Shown here piece after piece: positions 23,327-31,651 of a DNA stretch of 36,421 nucleotides. The notes under the pieces were generated by a model that worked only from the letters and a program-made list of their open reading frames with translations, was not told where the DNA came from and searched no databases. This DNA comes from Dialister sp. UBA7295 (GTDB lineage Bacteria > Bacillota > Negativicutes > Veillonellales > Dialisteraceae), in the NCBI GenBank assembly GCA_002471975.1, contig DKQZ01000090.1, forward strand, positions 74,086-110,506, in the 5' to 3' direction. Position 1 is the first letter of the stretch; each line of letters opens with the position of its first letter. A program made the position numbers and the translations under genes.

Positions 23327-24073
23327 GTGAAGATTGATATACTATCCCTGTTTCCGGAATTTCTGGAAGCCTTCTTCAGCCAGAGCATCATCAAAAGAGC
23401 CCTGGAAGGAAGACTCCTGGAAATGGCGGTCACCAATCCCAGGGATTTTACGAAAAGCCGGCACCGTCAGGTAGACGACACCATCTACGGAGGCGGGGCA
23501 GGCATGCTCATGATGTGTCAGCCTCTTTTTGATGCCTGCCATCATGTGCTCCCTGAAAAGGGACCCGGAGACAGGGTGATTTTCCTTTCCCCTGCCGGAA
23601 AGACCTTCAATCAGGATAAAGCAAAGGAGCTTTACCATGATTATGATCACCTGGTTCTCATCTGCGGCCATTATGAAGGGGTGGACCACCGGGTAGAAGA
23701 ATACCTGGCGGACGAACTGATTTCCATCGGAGACTACGTCCTGACCGGCGGCGAACTGGGAGCCATGGTCATCTCTGACGCAGTAGCCAGAATGGTACCT
23801 GGAGTTTTGGGAGACGCGGGCAGTGCGTCAACAGACTCTTTTTACGAACCGATTCTCGAGTATCCCCAGTACACGAAACCGGCTGAATACAATGGGTGGA
23901 AAGTTCCGGACGTGCTCCTCTCAGGCCATCATGCGAATATCGCCAGATGGCGGAGAAAGGAAGCTCTCCGGCGGACCTGGAAGTGCAGGCCCGACCTCCT
24001 CAAAGGACAGGAACTTTCCAGAGAAGATAAAAAACTGATGGCGGAAATATTGGAAGAAGAGAGGGGCGAGTAG
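23327..24073 (+). CDS. trmD: tRNA (guanine-37-N1)-methyltransferase TrmD
   Basis: A 248-residue TrmD that methylates G37 next to the anticodon of tRNAs reading CNN codons, including the Leu(UAG) tRNA encoded at 26060, which carries G37. The SPOUT trefoil knot is visible in LICGHYEGVDHRVEEYLADELISIGDYVLTGGELGA. The start is GTG at 23327 with GAAGGAG six bases upstream. It lies 22 bases after rimM. The rplS gene that usually follows trmD is not here. Confidence 0.95.
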   Translation: MKIDILSLFPEFLEAFFSQSIIKRALEGRLLEMAVTNPRDFTKSRHRQVDDTIYGGGAGMLMMCQPLFDACHHVLPEKGPGDRVIFLSPAGKTFNQDKAKELYHDYDHLVLICGHYEGVDHRVEEYLADELISIGDYVLTGGELGAMVISDAVARMVPGVLGDAGSASTDSFYEPILEYPQYTKPAEYNGWKVPDVLLSGHHANIARWRRKEALRRTWKCRPDLLKGQELSREDKKLMAEILEEERGE

Positions 24074-24074
24074 T

Positions 24075-24656
24075 TTGGCACCTGTATACATCGGGCTCAT
24101 CCACTATCCCATTTACAACAAACATATGGAAGTGGTCACTACGGCGCTTACCAATTATGACCTCCATGATATCGCCAGAACGGCGAAAACCTATGACGTG
24201 AAGAAATATTTCATCGTGCATCCCGTGGAGGCACAGCGTGAAATGGCCCTTCGCATCATACGGCACTGGAAAACAGGCGGCGGTGTCCATTACAATGCCA
24301 ACCGGAAAGAAGCCTTTGAAGAAACGGAACTCGTCCCGTCTCTCGAAGAGGCCATTTCCCGGATCAAAAAAGAAACGGGAAAGAAACCGGCCATTGTCAC
24401 CACCGACGCCAGGGTATACCCAAATACCGTATCCTACAAAGAAATGCGCAGGAAAATCCACGAAGAGGATACCCCGATCTTCATCCTCTTTGGTACAGGC
24501 TTCGGCATGACCAAAGAAATGATGAAAGAATTCGATTATATCGTGGAACCGATTTATGGCGCCGGCACCTACAATCACCTCTGTGTGAGAAGCGCCGTGG
24601 CCATCATCCTCGATCGCCTGCTTGGCGAACCCTGGTGGAATACTAAGGAGGAATAA
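24075..24656 (+). CDS. SPOUT-type RNA methyltransferase (PF09936-like)
   Basis: A 193-residue protein that begins APVYIGLIHYPIYNK and ends in IEPIYG-like and NHLCVRSAVAIILDRL segments, as in the SAM-dependent RNA methyltransferase family Methyltrn_RNA_4. The C-terminal ILFGTGFGMTKEM and YNHLCVRSA should form the knotted SAM pocket. The RNA target is unknown. The start is a TTG (24075) two bases after the trmD stop, with a purine-rich GAGGGGCGAG upstream, so it is probably translated by coupling and at a lower level. Position directly after trmD is seen in several anaerobes and fits a joint tRNA/rRNA modification role. Confidence 0.82.
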   Translation: MAPVYIGLIHYPIYNKHMEVVTTALTNYDLHDIARTAKTYDVKKYFIVHPVEAQREMALRIIRHWKTGGGVHYNANRKEAFEETELVPSLEEAISRIKKETGKKPAIVTTDARVYPNTVSYKEMRRKIHEEDTPIFILFGTGFGMTKEMMKEFDYIVEPIYGAGTYNHLCVRSAVAIILDRLLGEPWWNTKEE

Positions 24657-24657
24657 T

Positions 24658-25398
24658 ATGTCCGGACATTCCAAGTGGGAAAATATTAAGCGCAAAAAGG
24701 GCAAGACCGATGCCATCCGCGCAAGAATCACCACTAAAATTTCCAAAGAAATTACCATCGCAGCCCGTATGGGCGGCGGAGATCCCGTCGGCAACATGCG
24801 TCTGAAACTGGCCCTCACCAAGGCTAAACAGAACAACGTGCCGAAGGAAAACATTCAGAGAGCCATCGCCAAAGGCGTAGGCGCTGCATCCGGCGCAGGC
24901 TTCGATGAAGTCACTTACGAAGGCTACGGCCCGAACGGCGTGGCAGTCATCGTGGAATGCAATACCGATAACAGAAACAGGGCAGCTGCAGCCATCCGTC
25001 ATGCATTTACCCATCACGGCGGCTCCGTAGGCACCCCGGGCTGCGTATCCTGGATGTTCAAGAAAAAAGGCTCCATCATCGTCAGCAAAGAAGCTGCCGA
25101 CGAAGATACCGTCATGATGGCAGCCCTTGATGCAGGTGCTGAAGACGTTTCCACAAACGAAGACAGCTACGAAATCACCACCACTCCGGAAGACTTCCTC
25201 ACCGTTTCCGAAGCCCTCGAAAAAGAAGGCATCGAAGCAGAAGCATCCGAAGTCGCCATGGTTCCGGATACCTACGTCAAACTCGAAGGCGATGCTGCCC
25301 AGACCATGAATCACCTTACCGGTGAACTGGAAGAACTGGATGACGTACAGGAAGTTTATCACAACGCAGAACTTCCGGAAGATGAAGACGAAGAATAA
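24658..25398 (+). CDS. yebC: YebC/TACO1-family protein
   Basis: A 246-residue YebC/PmpR/TACO1 protein, starting SGHSKWENIKRKKGKTD, with GPNGVAVIVECNTDNRNR and GCVSWMFKKKG as conserved blocks. Members were first described as transcriptional regulators; mitochondrial TACO1 and recent bacterial work link the family to translation, including of proline-rich stretches. Co-transcription with ribosome-maturation genes favours the translation role here. AAGGAGGA at 24645-24652 gives a strong start, one base after the preceding stop. It ends the operon. Confidence 0.95.
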   Translation: MSGHSKWENIKRKKGKTDAIRARITTKISKEITIAARMGGGDPVGNMRLKLALTKAKQNNVPKENIQRAIAKGVGAASGAGFDEVTYEGYGPNGVAVIVECNTDNRNRAAAAIRHAFTHHGGSVGTPGCVSWMFKKKGSIIVSKEAADEDTVMMAALDAGAEDVSTNEDSYEITTTPEDFLTVSEALEKEGIEAEASEVAMVPDTYVKLEGDAAQTMNHLTGELEELDDVQEVYHNAELPEDEDEE

Positions 25399-25419
25399 TT
25401 CTCCGGCTCAGAAAAATAA

Positions 25420-25447
25420 AAAGACACTCCGACGGGGTGTCTTTTTT
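25420..25447 (+). terminator. Terminator of the ylxM-yebC operon
   Basis: AAAGACACTCC (25420-25430) pairs with GGGGTGTCTTT (25434-25444, one wobble) across GAC and is followed by T. Confidence 0.88.
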
Positions 25448-25460
25448 GATGGAAAATGAA

Positions 25461-25490
25461 AAAGCCCCTCACCGTGGGGTGAAGGGCTTT
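25461..25490 (-). terminator. Second terminator-like hairpin, better on the minus strand
   Basis: AAAGCCCCTCACC (25461-25473) pairs with GGTGAAGGGCTTT (25478-25490) with one mismatch. The minus strand continues TTTTTCATTTTC after the stem, while the plus strand has only three T, so it more likely ends a leftward transcript coming from 25500-25830. Confidence 0.65.
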
Positions 25491-25500
25491 CAGGCAGCAG

Positions 25501-25658
25501 AATACTCCCGGAGCGAGGAATTGTTCGTTTTCCGGAGTTTCGGTCTTACCTGTCAATCCGGCAGCAGGAATTCCCGCATTGGGATATGCTTCCCGTGACC
25601 GGGTACGGAGCGAGGTTGCCGTTACTGAATCATTTCGGAGGGGAGTATTTGCTTTTTT
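25501..25658. ncRNA. Candidate structured RNA, closed by an 8-bp stem
   Basis: AATACTCC (25501-25508) pairs with GGAGTATT (25642-25649); inside, CGGTC (25541-25545) pairs with GACCG (25597-25601), with a further hairpin around TCCC-GCATT-GGGA. CGGAGCGAGG occurs twice (25509-25518 and 25606-25615). On the plus strand TTGCTTTTTT follows the closing stem; on the minus strand the hairpin at 25461-25490 could be the end. There is no open reading frame with a start site. The plan (long closing stem, open middle, terminal hairpin, about 150 nt) recalls 6S RNA, but I see no diagnostic 6S sequence. Confidence 0.4.
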
Positions 25659-25692
25659 ATAACTACTTTGGAATTTCAGATTCCTCGAGGAT

Positions 25693-25800
25693 GGAAGGCA
25701 ATCGGAACACGTGGGTCTTGCTCCGGATCCGCTTTAAATTTTTGGGCGCCTGGCGGATCGGTTGGAGCTTGGCTCGAGGCCTCGTTCGTTTTGCCTTCTA
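25693..25800. ncRNA. Second candidate structured segment
   Basis: GAAGGCAA (25694-25701) pairs with TTGCCTTC (25791-25798). Inside, GCTCC (25720-25724) pairs with GGAGC (25764-25768) and GATCCGC (25726-25732) with GCGGATC (25753-25759). All stems nest. With the previous segment it covers about 300 bases of gene-free sequence. On the minus strand a TACTATATG lies just upstream (around 25805-25815) and could be a -10 region. The identity is unknown. Confidence 0.35.
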
Positions 25801-26019
25801 TACATATAGTAGAAAAAATTTCATTTTGTCTCATTAGAATTTCGTTAAACCTTTGCATGCAAGAGTATTTTGTTTATTGGAAACTGTTTCATTCTGTTTT
25901 GCCCCATTGCAGCGCCGGGATTTAAAGTGATTTCATCTGCGGATTTCAGTGCGGTCTTACCCCTGAAAATCTTTTTGCCTGTTCAGGACCCCGGCGGGGA
26001 CCGGGAGGAAATAAAACTA

Positions 26020-26048
26020 TTGACCAGCCTGAAAGGGTCCATTATAAT
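26020..26048 (+). promoter_or_regulatory. tRNA-Leu promoter
   Basis: TTGACC at 26020-26025, 17-base spacer, TATAAT at 26043-26048. The start would fall just before the tRNA. The region 25816-26019 shows no gene. Confidence 0.85.
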
Positions 26049-26059
26049 AAGTGTTACAT

Positions 26060-26143
26060 GCGAGCGTGGCGGAACTGGTAGACGCACAGGATTTAGGATC
26101 CTGCGCCTTGTGCATAAGGGTTCGAGTCCCTTCGCTCGCACCA
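26060..26143 (+). tRNA. tRNA-Leu (anticodon UAG)
   Basis: Acceptor stem GCGAGCG pairs with CGCTCGC; the CCA end is encoded (26141-26143). The anticodon stem CAGGA/TCCTG encloses loop TTTAGGA, giving anticodon UAG and G37. The T arm is AAGGG-TTCGAGT-CCCTT. The long variable arm marks a class II tRNA and supports leucine. It reads CUA and, by wobble, other CUN codons, and is a TrmD substrate. Confidence 0.96.
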
Positions 26144-26144
26144 G

Positions 26145-26168
26145 AGACCGTGGTTTCCACGGTCTTTT
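26145..26168 (+). terminator. Terminator of tRNA-Leu
   Basis: AGACCGTGG (26145-26153) pairs perfectly with CCACGGTCT (26157-26165) and runs into TTTT, directly after the CCA end. Confidence 0.85.
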
Positions 26169-26301
26169 ACTTTTAGAAGAGCAGGATAAAACGACTTTAA
26201 GTGTGAAGTGACCAGTTCCTGATTATCAGTTTGCGGTGAAGGAAATACTGGAAATATGGGAAACGGACCGCATAAGTTTTCCATGATTATCGGATCCACT
26301 A

Positions 26302-26343
26302 AAAAGCAGTTCCTGATTTTACGTCGGGAACTGCTTTTCTTTT
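26302..26343. terminator. Isolated terminator hairpin
   Basis: AAAAGCAGTTCC (26302-26313) pairs perfectly with GGAACTGCTTTT (26327-26338), followed by CTTTT. No gene ends nearby on the plus strand; on the minus strand it could back up termination of the alcohol dehydrogenase. The stretch 26169-26460 has no gene, only repeat fragments (a CAGTTTGCGGTGAAGG piece at 26229-26245). Confidence 0.7.
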
Positions 26344-26426
26344 ACAATATGGATATCAGTACGCTCGTATGAAAAGAAATGAGCTGAATGGGATATCCGT
26401 CTGTCCTCTTGCCTGCGTACAATGCA

Positions 26427-26460
26427 ACTGATAACTGATAACTATGAACTAAGAACTGAT
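26427..26460 (+). repeat. CTGATAA heptamer tract abutting the adh stop
   Basis: Units CTGATAA, CTGATAA, CTATGAA, CTAAGAA, CTGATTT reach to two bases from the stop codon of the minus-strand gene at 26462. Confidence 0.65.
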
Positions 26461-26461
26461 T

Positions 26462-27631
26462 TCAGAAATTAACCGTCTTCCCGTAGTAAGCGCATTCCAG
26501 GATCTTTCCGAGGGCTTCGGCATCCGCTTTTCTCGGATTCTCCGGCGTGCAGGCGTCGAGTTCTGCGTTGGCTGCGATGCTGTCTTTATGCTCGAGATAC
26601 AGTTTCTCATCGATACCGTAATCCCTGAGGGAAAGCGGAATATTGAGTTTCCTGTCCAGCTCCCGGATGGCTTCTTCATAGGAGAGGACCAGCTGGGCAT
26701 CGGTGCGGCCCGGAAGTCCGGCGACTCTTGCGAGGTCTGCATAACGGGCCATGCAGGCCTTTTTATTGAACTGGATCACATAGGGCATAAGGATGGCATT
26801 GGCACAGCCGTGGGGAATGTGGAAAACAGCGCCGATTTTATGGGCCAGGGAATGAGTGATGCCCAGAAGCCCGTTGGAGAAGGCCATGCCCGCCAGGCAC
26901 TGGGCAATGTGCATTTTGCCTCTGGCCTCTTTGTCACCATGATAGGATTCAAGAATATTGTCGAAAATATCGGATACCGCCTGTTTGGCCAGGGGATCGG
27001 TAAAACCATTGGCCTCCGTGGAGACATAGGCTTCCGTCGCATGAGTCAGCGCATCCATTCCCGTGTGGGCAGTGAGCTTTGGAGGCATCGTTAACGGGAT
27101 ATCGAGATCCAGGATGGCCAGGTCCGGGGTGAGATTGAAATCAGCCAGGGGATACTTGATGCCCGTGGAGTAATCGGTAATGACGGAAAACGCAGTCACT
27201 TCAGTGGCCGTACCGGACGTGGAAGGAATGGCCACGAAAATCGCCTTATTTCTAAGGGGAGGCAGGGAGAAGGGCGTCTTGATTTCATCGAAAGTGATAT
27301 CCGGATATTCATAGAAAATCCACATGGCCTTGGCCGCGTCAATGGGGGAACCGCCTCCAATTGCCACAATTACATCGGGCTTGAACGTATCCATGAGGGC
27401 TGCCCCCTCTTTGACCTTTTCAATGGACGGATCCGGTTCGATGCCCTCCATGGTCCTCGTTTCAATACCCACGGAGTGAAGGGTATCCTCTACCTTTCCA
27501 AGAAAGCCCCCGCGGCGCATGGAATGGCCGCCGGTGCAGATGAAGGCTTTCTTATGACCCTTCAGGACCGACAATTTCTCAATGGCACCATAACCGACAT
27601 AAATATCTCTGGGCAATGTAAAACGGAACAT
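26462..27631 (-). CDS. Iron-containing alcohol dehydrogenase
   Basis: A 389-residue group III (iron-type) alcohol dehydrogenase, cytoplasmic, interconverting alcohols and aldehydes or ketones with NAD(P)H. The nucleotide-binding site contains IGGGSPIDAAK (about 95-105). The metal site is in the HSLAHKIGAVFHIPHG region (about 258-273), with the usual His ligands plus an upstream Asp and His (DLDIPLTMP..HTGMDALTHATEAY). It resembles 1-propanol/butanol dehydrogenases more than AdhE. AAGGAGGAAATT precedes the ATG. It diverges from rubredoxin; both fit fermentative redox disposal. A TATACT-type -10 lies near 27700 on the minus strand, without a clear -35. Confidence 0.9.
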   Translation of the reverse strand: MFRFTLPRDIYVGYGAIEKLSVLKGHKKAFICTGGHSMRRGGFLGKVEDTLHSVGIETRTMEGIEPDPSIEKVKEGAALMDTFKPDVIVAIGGGSPIDAAKAMWIFYEYPDITFDEIKTPFSLPPLRNKAIFVAIPSTSGTATEVTAFSVITDYSTGIKYPLADFNLTPDLAILDLDIPLTMPPKLTAHTGMDALTHATEAYVSTEANGFTDPLAKQAVSDIFDNILESYHGDKEARGKMHIAQCLAGMAFSNGLLGITHSLAHKIGAVFHIPHGCANAILMPYVIQFNKKACMARYADLARVAGLPGRTDAQLVLSYEEAIRELDRKLNIPLSLRDYGIDEKLYLEHKDSIAANAELDACTPENPRKADAEALGKILECAYYGKTVNF

Positions 27632-27852
27632 ATGAATTTCCTCCTTTCAGGAAATATATGGAATCGCCGCTCCTCAGTTCAATCTTCATCCTCTCACCTA
27701 TAGTATATCGTATTTTCTCGAATCGATACAGTAATTTTTCCTTTTTATGCATTAAAAATTAGAAATAACTGAACAGAAAATAAGAAATAGAGGAATTCCT
27801 GTCATTCATCATCGTAACAGGAAAATGTAAAATTTTTATTAAGCCCCTGTTT

Positions 27853-27884
27853 TTGCAAAGAAAATACACCCATTATGGTATAAT
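27853..27884 (+). promoter_or_regulatory. Rubredoxin promoter, extended -10
   Basis: TATAAT at 27879-27884 is preceded by TGG (ATGGTATAATAT, the same 12 bases as at gyrA). TTGCAA at 27853-27858 is 20 bases away, long for a -35. The rest of the 27632-27950 gap is AT-rich and unremarkable. Confidence 0.55.
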
Positions 27885-27952
27885 ATAAACAAAGAAAATG
27901 GCAGCTGCCGTGGTTTGTTTCCTGCAGGGAGCAGGTGAATGGAGGCGTCCTT

Positions 27953-28117
27953 ATGAAGAAATATGTGTGCAAAATCTGTGGATGGATTTATGATGAAGCC
28001 TTAGGCGATCCGGACAACGGCATCGAACCGGGCACCAAATTTGAAGATCTTCCGGAAGATTACATCTGCCCCATGTGCGGCGCCCCGAAAGAAGAATTTG
28101 AAGTTCTTGAAGACTGA
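27953..28117 (+). CDS. Rubredoxin
   Basis: A 54-residue rubredoxin, a one-iron electron carrier. Iron ligands: Cys6 and Cys9 in CKICG, Cys39 and Cys42 in CPMCG. The core YDEALGDPDNGIEPGTKFEDLP is typical. It passes electrons to oxygen- or peroxide-reducing enzymes such as rubrerythrin or flavodiiron proteins in anaerobes. ATG 27953 is chosen for GGAGG at 27941-27945, seven bases upstream, over an in-frame GTG at 27935. It is monocistronic, with its own promoter and terminator. Confidence 0.95.
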   Translation: MKKYVCKICGWIYDEALGDPDNGIEPGTKFEDLPEDYICPMCGAPKEEFEVLED

Positions 28118-28123
28118 AGAATC

Positions 28124-28154
28124 AAAAAAGCCGGCCTCGATGGCCGGCTTTTTT
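28124..28154. terminator. Rubredoxin terminator
   Basis: AAAAAAGCCGGCC (28124-28136) pairs perfectly with GGCCGGCTTTTTT (28142-28154): 13 base pairs, A-rich before and T-rich after. Confidence 0.92.
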
Positions 28155-28302
28155 GTCTGAGGAAAAGCGGCCTTCGGGTATTGTGGTTCAAACGTGTCTA
28201 TACAGGAAGTCAGGCTGAAAACGGCGAAATGCAATTGGAAATAGTTGCAGCCCTCTGGCTCATATGAATTGATCCACTAAAAAGGATTTAAAATGAAAAC
28301 AG

Positions 28303-28335
28303 GAAATATAGTATAATAAATTTAATATAGTTTGG
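28303..28335 (+). promoter_or_regulatory. Possible hsd operon promoter
   Basis: TATAAT at 28312-28317 lies 46 bases before the hsdR start. The motif AATATAGT occurs on both sides of it (around 28305 and 28325), which could mark a control site. No convincing -35 is visible. The rest of 28155-28363 holds no gene. Confidence 0.4.
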
Positions 28336-28363
28336 GGATAATTCAGCTGGGAAGTGACTTGGA

Positions 28364-31300
28364 ATGACATCCAATTTTGCGTTTCTGAAAGAAAAATTTG
28401 AGCCTCTTGCCCATTTGGGAGAGCTGGCAGAATCGTATCTGTACAGCGACCCCAATTCATGCCTCATAAAAATCGGCATGATGGGTGAGATGATCGTCAA
28501 TTATATTTATCATTATGATTTCATCAAGCCTCCTGTCGATAATAATCTGGTCAACCGGATCAATGTTCTTCTGGAAGAAGATTATGTGACTGATGATATA
28601 GCTTCTGCTCTTCATACCCTCCGCAAGGCAAGGAATAAGGCGGCACACGATAATTACAATTCCACGGAAGAATGCAAACGGCTTCTGCCCATGATTTTCA
28701 GCATATGCCAGTGGTTTCTGATGATTTATGATTACCGGTACAAGCCCTCCGGCTCTTTTATAATGCCTGAAGAGTTGAGAAAAGAAGAAAAGACCATTGA
28801 GACAGCAGCAGAGAAGGAAAACGATGAAGAACTGGTAGCTCATCCGGCAGCTCATTCTTCCATGAAAGTGGAAAAACTCAAGCCTGAAGAAAGGAAGAAG
28901 AAAATACGGGAGGCCTCCGGCAGGAGAGATATTACGGAAGAGGAAACCCGCTGCATCATTGATGAACAGCTTCGCAGCGTAGGCTGGGAAGCGGATACGG
29001 TGAATTTGCGTTACAGCAGGGGAGCTCGGCCAGAAAAAGGTCATAATCAGGCAATTGCAGAGTGGCCAACCGAAAGAGGTCCGGTAGATTATGCTCTTTT
29101 CATCGGACTAGACCTGGTAGGCATCATCGAAGCGAAACGGATGAATACGGATATTTCCTCTGTCCTTGACGGACAGGCCAGGGACTATGCGAAGAAAGTC
29201 GTGGAAGATGTAGAGCCCTATGGCGGACCTAAGGCCTGGGGAGACTATCAGGTGCCATTTGAATTTGCTGCCAATGGCCGTCCCTATATTGAGCAATACA
29301 AAGAAAAGTCGGGAATCTGGTTTCTTGACCTGCGAGATCCCGCCAATGTGCCGCAGGCTCTTCATGGATGGTTCAGCCCGGAAGGGCTGAAAGCCAAATT
29401 GGAAGTGAAAAAAGAGGAAGTTGGGAAAAAGCTGGAGGAAACGCCCTATGATGAACTGAAAGATCCCGACGGACTGAATCTTCGCGATTACCAGATTGAA
29501 GCCATTAAGGCTGCAGAAAAGGCCATTTCCAGCGGGAAGAAATCCGTCCTCCTTGCCATGGCTACAGGTACAGGTAAGACGAGGACCGTTCTGGGCCTGA
29601 TTTATCGTTTCCTCAAAACAAAGCGGTTCCGCCGGGTGCTTTTCCTGGTAGATCGGAATATTCTCGGCGAACAGGCCATGAATACCTTCAAAGGCGTGCG
29701 TCTGGACAGACTCCAGTCTTTGAACGAAATATACAATATCCAAAGCCTGGATGACGCAGCAGACCTTGAAAAGGAGACAAGTCTGCAGATCGCTACCGTA
29801 CAGAGTATGGTGCGCCGTATCCTGTATCATGAAGGAGACCGGATGCCTGCCATCACTGATTTTGACCTGGTCATCATCGATGAGGCCCATCGCGGATATA
29901 TCCTTGATAAGGAAATGACGGAAGAAGAATCCCTTTATCGGAGTGATAAAGATTACGTCAGCAAGTACAGAAGTGTGGTAGAGTATTTTGATGCTGTAAA
30001 AATTGCTCTTACTGCCACACCAGCCCTCCATACGACCCAGATTTTCGGCAAACCGGTCTATACCTATTCCTATCGGGATGCCGTGATTGATGGATACCTG
30101 GTGGATCACAATCCGCCCGTCCGCATTTATACGGAACTGGGAAAGGAAGGCATTCACTACGTCAAGGGCGATGAAGTGACTGTCTATGATCCAAATACAT
30201 TCACCGGAATGAGTTCCTATGAAATACCGGATGATATGGATTTTGACGTAGAAAAATTCAACCGTAAAATCATGGTGGAAGGATTCAATCAGGCCATTCT
30301 TCGGTATGTGGCCGACCACATCGATCCCACTGACCGGGATGATGGCAAAACACTCATTTATGCGGTAAACGATAATCATGCGGATATGATCGTCCGCATA
30401 CTGAAAGAGTACTTCAGCCAGCAGGGCGTACCTGGTGAAGCTGTCATGAAAATTACCGGCTCCATTGAAAACGGAAATCAGAAGAAGATTCATCAGATGG
30501 TGAAGCGCTTCCGCCTGGAGCAGTATCCCAGTATCGTTGTTACCGTTGACTTATTGACTACCGGTGTGGACATACCGTCTATTACAAACCTTGTCTTCCT
30601 CCGGCGGGTGAAGAGCCGGATTCTTTTCGAACAGATGCTGGGCCGGGCTACCCGTCTCTGCCCGGAAATCCATAAAGAAGCTTTTAACATTTATGATGGA
30701 GTGGGCACCTACGATTCTTTTGAAGATGTAAATACCATGAAACCCGCAGTGGCAAATCCCAATGAAACCATGTCCACTCTCGTAGAAGGCTTGAAATCCG
30801 GCACCCAGACAGAAACAGCCATTTCTGCCAAGGTCCTTTCTATTGCGGCCAAACTCCGCCGAAAGCAGAAAAATGTGACAAAAGAGGCGGAAGAAGATTT
30901 TGCAGCTGATACGGGGACGAAAGGAATCGGTGACTTTATCCATCTGATTCTGAATCTACCGCCAAAAGAAGCAGAAAGAAAGATCATCGCTTCCGAAATG
31001 GCACTGGAAAATCTGGAGAAAACAAAAGGCTTTGTGAGCCATGTCTATGTGGATAACCGGGAAGATCGGGTTACGGAAGTAACTGAAGTCTATGGAGGCA
31101 AAGGAAATAAAGATCCTGGAGATTATCTGAAAGAGTTCGGTCAGTGGATTACCAATAACAGAAATGAAGTGGCTGCTATTTCCATAGTTCTCACCAGCCC
31201 GAAAGATCTCACCAGAGATCAGCTCATAAACCTGAGAAAGGTTCTCGGACGCAATCATTTCACGGAAAATGAGCTGAACCAGGCCATTTCCAATACAACA

Positions 31301-31651
31301 AAAAGAGAAGCGGCAGCGGACATTATAAGCCTCATCCGGCGGGCCGCCCTGGGTTCGGCACTGGTAAGCCGGGAAGAGCGAATCGATCGGGCCGTCAGCC
31401 GGATCAAAGAAGATCTGAAAAAGAAAAATCTTCTTACGAAGCAGCAGGAAAATTTTCTGGATACACTGAGGATCTATTTCATCAATGATGATAATTACAT
31501 CGTCAATAAAGACATGTTCCTGGATAAACGATGGGAGAAAAAAGGAACCTATACCCGTTTCAATAAAGTATTCAAGAACGATCTGGATGATGTCCTCGAT
31601 AAATTGAATGAATATTTATATGATGAACCGGATGGAGGAACCACCGCATGA
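28364..31651 (+). CDS. hsdR: Type I restriction endonuclease HsdR with N-terminal DUF4145
   Basis: The 1095-residue motor and nuclease subunit. Residues 1-125 resemble a DUF4145 domain (LIKIGMMGEMIVNYIYHY, then LRKARNKAAHD), an add-on found in many HsdR proteins. The PD-(D/E)xK nuclease follows: Asp near 242 in VDYALFIG and Glu256-Ala-Lys258. The superfamily 2 helicase has Walker A ATGTGKT at 400-406, DEAH at 506-509 and motif VI QMLGRATRL near 765. A helical C-terminal region (about 850-1095) contacts the methylase. HsdR translocates DNA and cuts unmodified DNA at a distance. Its stop overlaps the hsdM start (ATGA). Confidence 0.95.
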   Translation: MTSNFAFLKEKFEPLAHLGELAESYLYSDPNSCLIKIGMMGEMIVNYIYHYDFIKPPVDNNLVNRINVLLEEDYVTDDIASALHTLRKARNKAAHDNYNSTEECKRLLPMIFSICQWFLMIYDYRYKPSGSFIMPEELRKEEKTIETAAEKENDEELVAHPAAHSSMKVEKLKPEERKKKIREASGRRDITEEETRCIIDEQLRSVGWEADTVNLRYSRGARPEKGHNQAIAEWPTERGPVDYALFIGLDLVGIIEAKRMNTDISSVLDGQARDYAKKVVEDVEPYGGPKAWGDYQVPFEFAANGRPYIEQYKEKSGIWFLDLRDPANVPQALHGWFSPEGLKAKLEVKKEEVGKKLEETPYDELKDPDGLNLRDYQIEAIKAAEKAISSGKKSVLLAMATGTGKTRTVLGLIYRFLKTKRFRRVLFLVDRNILGEQAMNTFKGVRLDRLQSLNEIYNIQSLDDAADLEKETSLQIATVQSMVRRILYHEGDRMPAITDFDLVIIDEAHRGYILDKEMTEEESLYRSDKDYVSKYRSVVEYFDAVKIALTATPALHTTQIFGKPVYTYSYRDAVIDGYLVDHNPPVRIYTELGKEGIHYVKGDEVTVYDPNTFTGMSSYEIPDDMDFDVEKFNRKIMVEGFNQAILRYVADHIDPTDRDDGKTLIYAVNDNHADMIVRILKEYFSQQGVPGEAVMKITGSIENGNQKKIHQMVKRFRLEQYPSIVVTVDLLTTGVDIPSITNLVFLRRVKSRILFEQMLGRATRLCPEIHKEAFNIYDGVGTYDSFEDVNTMKPAVANPNETMSTLVEGLKSGTQTETAISAKVLSIAAKLRRKQKNVTKEAEEDFAADTGTKGIGDFIHLILNLPPKEAERKIIASEMALENLEKTKGFVSHVYVDNREDRVTEVTEVYGGKGNKDPGDYLKEFGQWITNNRNEVAAISIVLTSPKDLTRDQLINLRKVLGRNHFTENELNQAISNTTKREAAADIISLIRRAALGSALVSREERIDRAVSRIKEDLKKKNLLTKQQENFLDTLRIYFINDDNYIVNKDMFLDKRWEKKGTYTRFNKVFKNDLDDVLDKLNEYLYDEPDGGTTA

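Noticed and set aside
28364..28740. N-terminal extension of HsdR as a new defence fusion
   Set aside because: DUF4145 extensions are already common in type I HsdR proteins.
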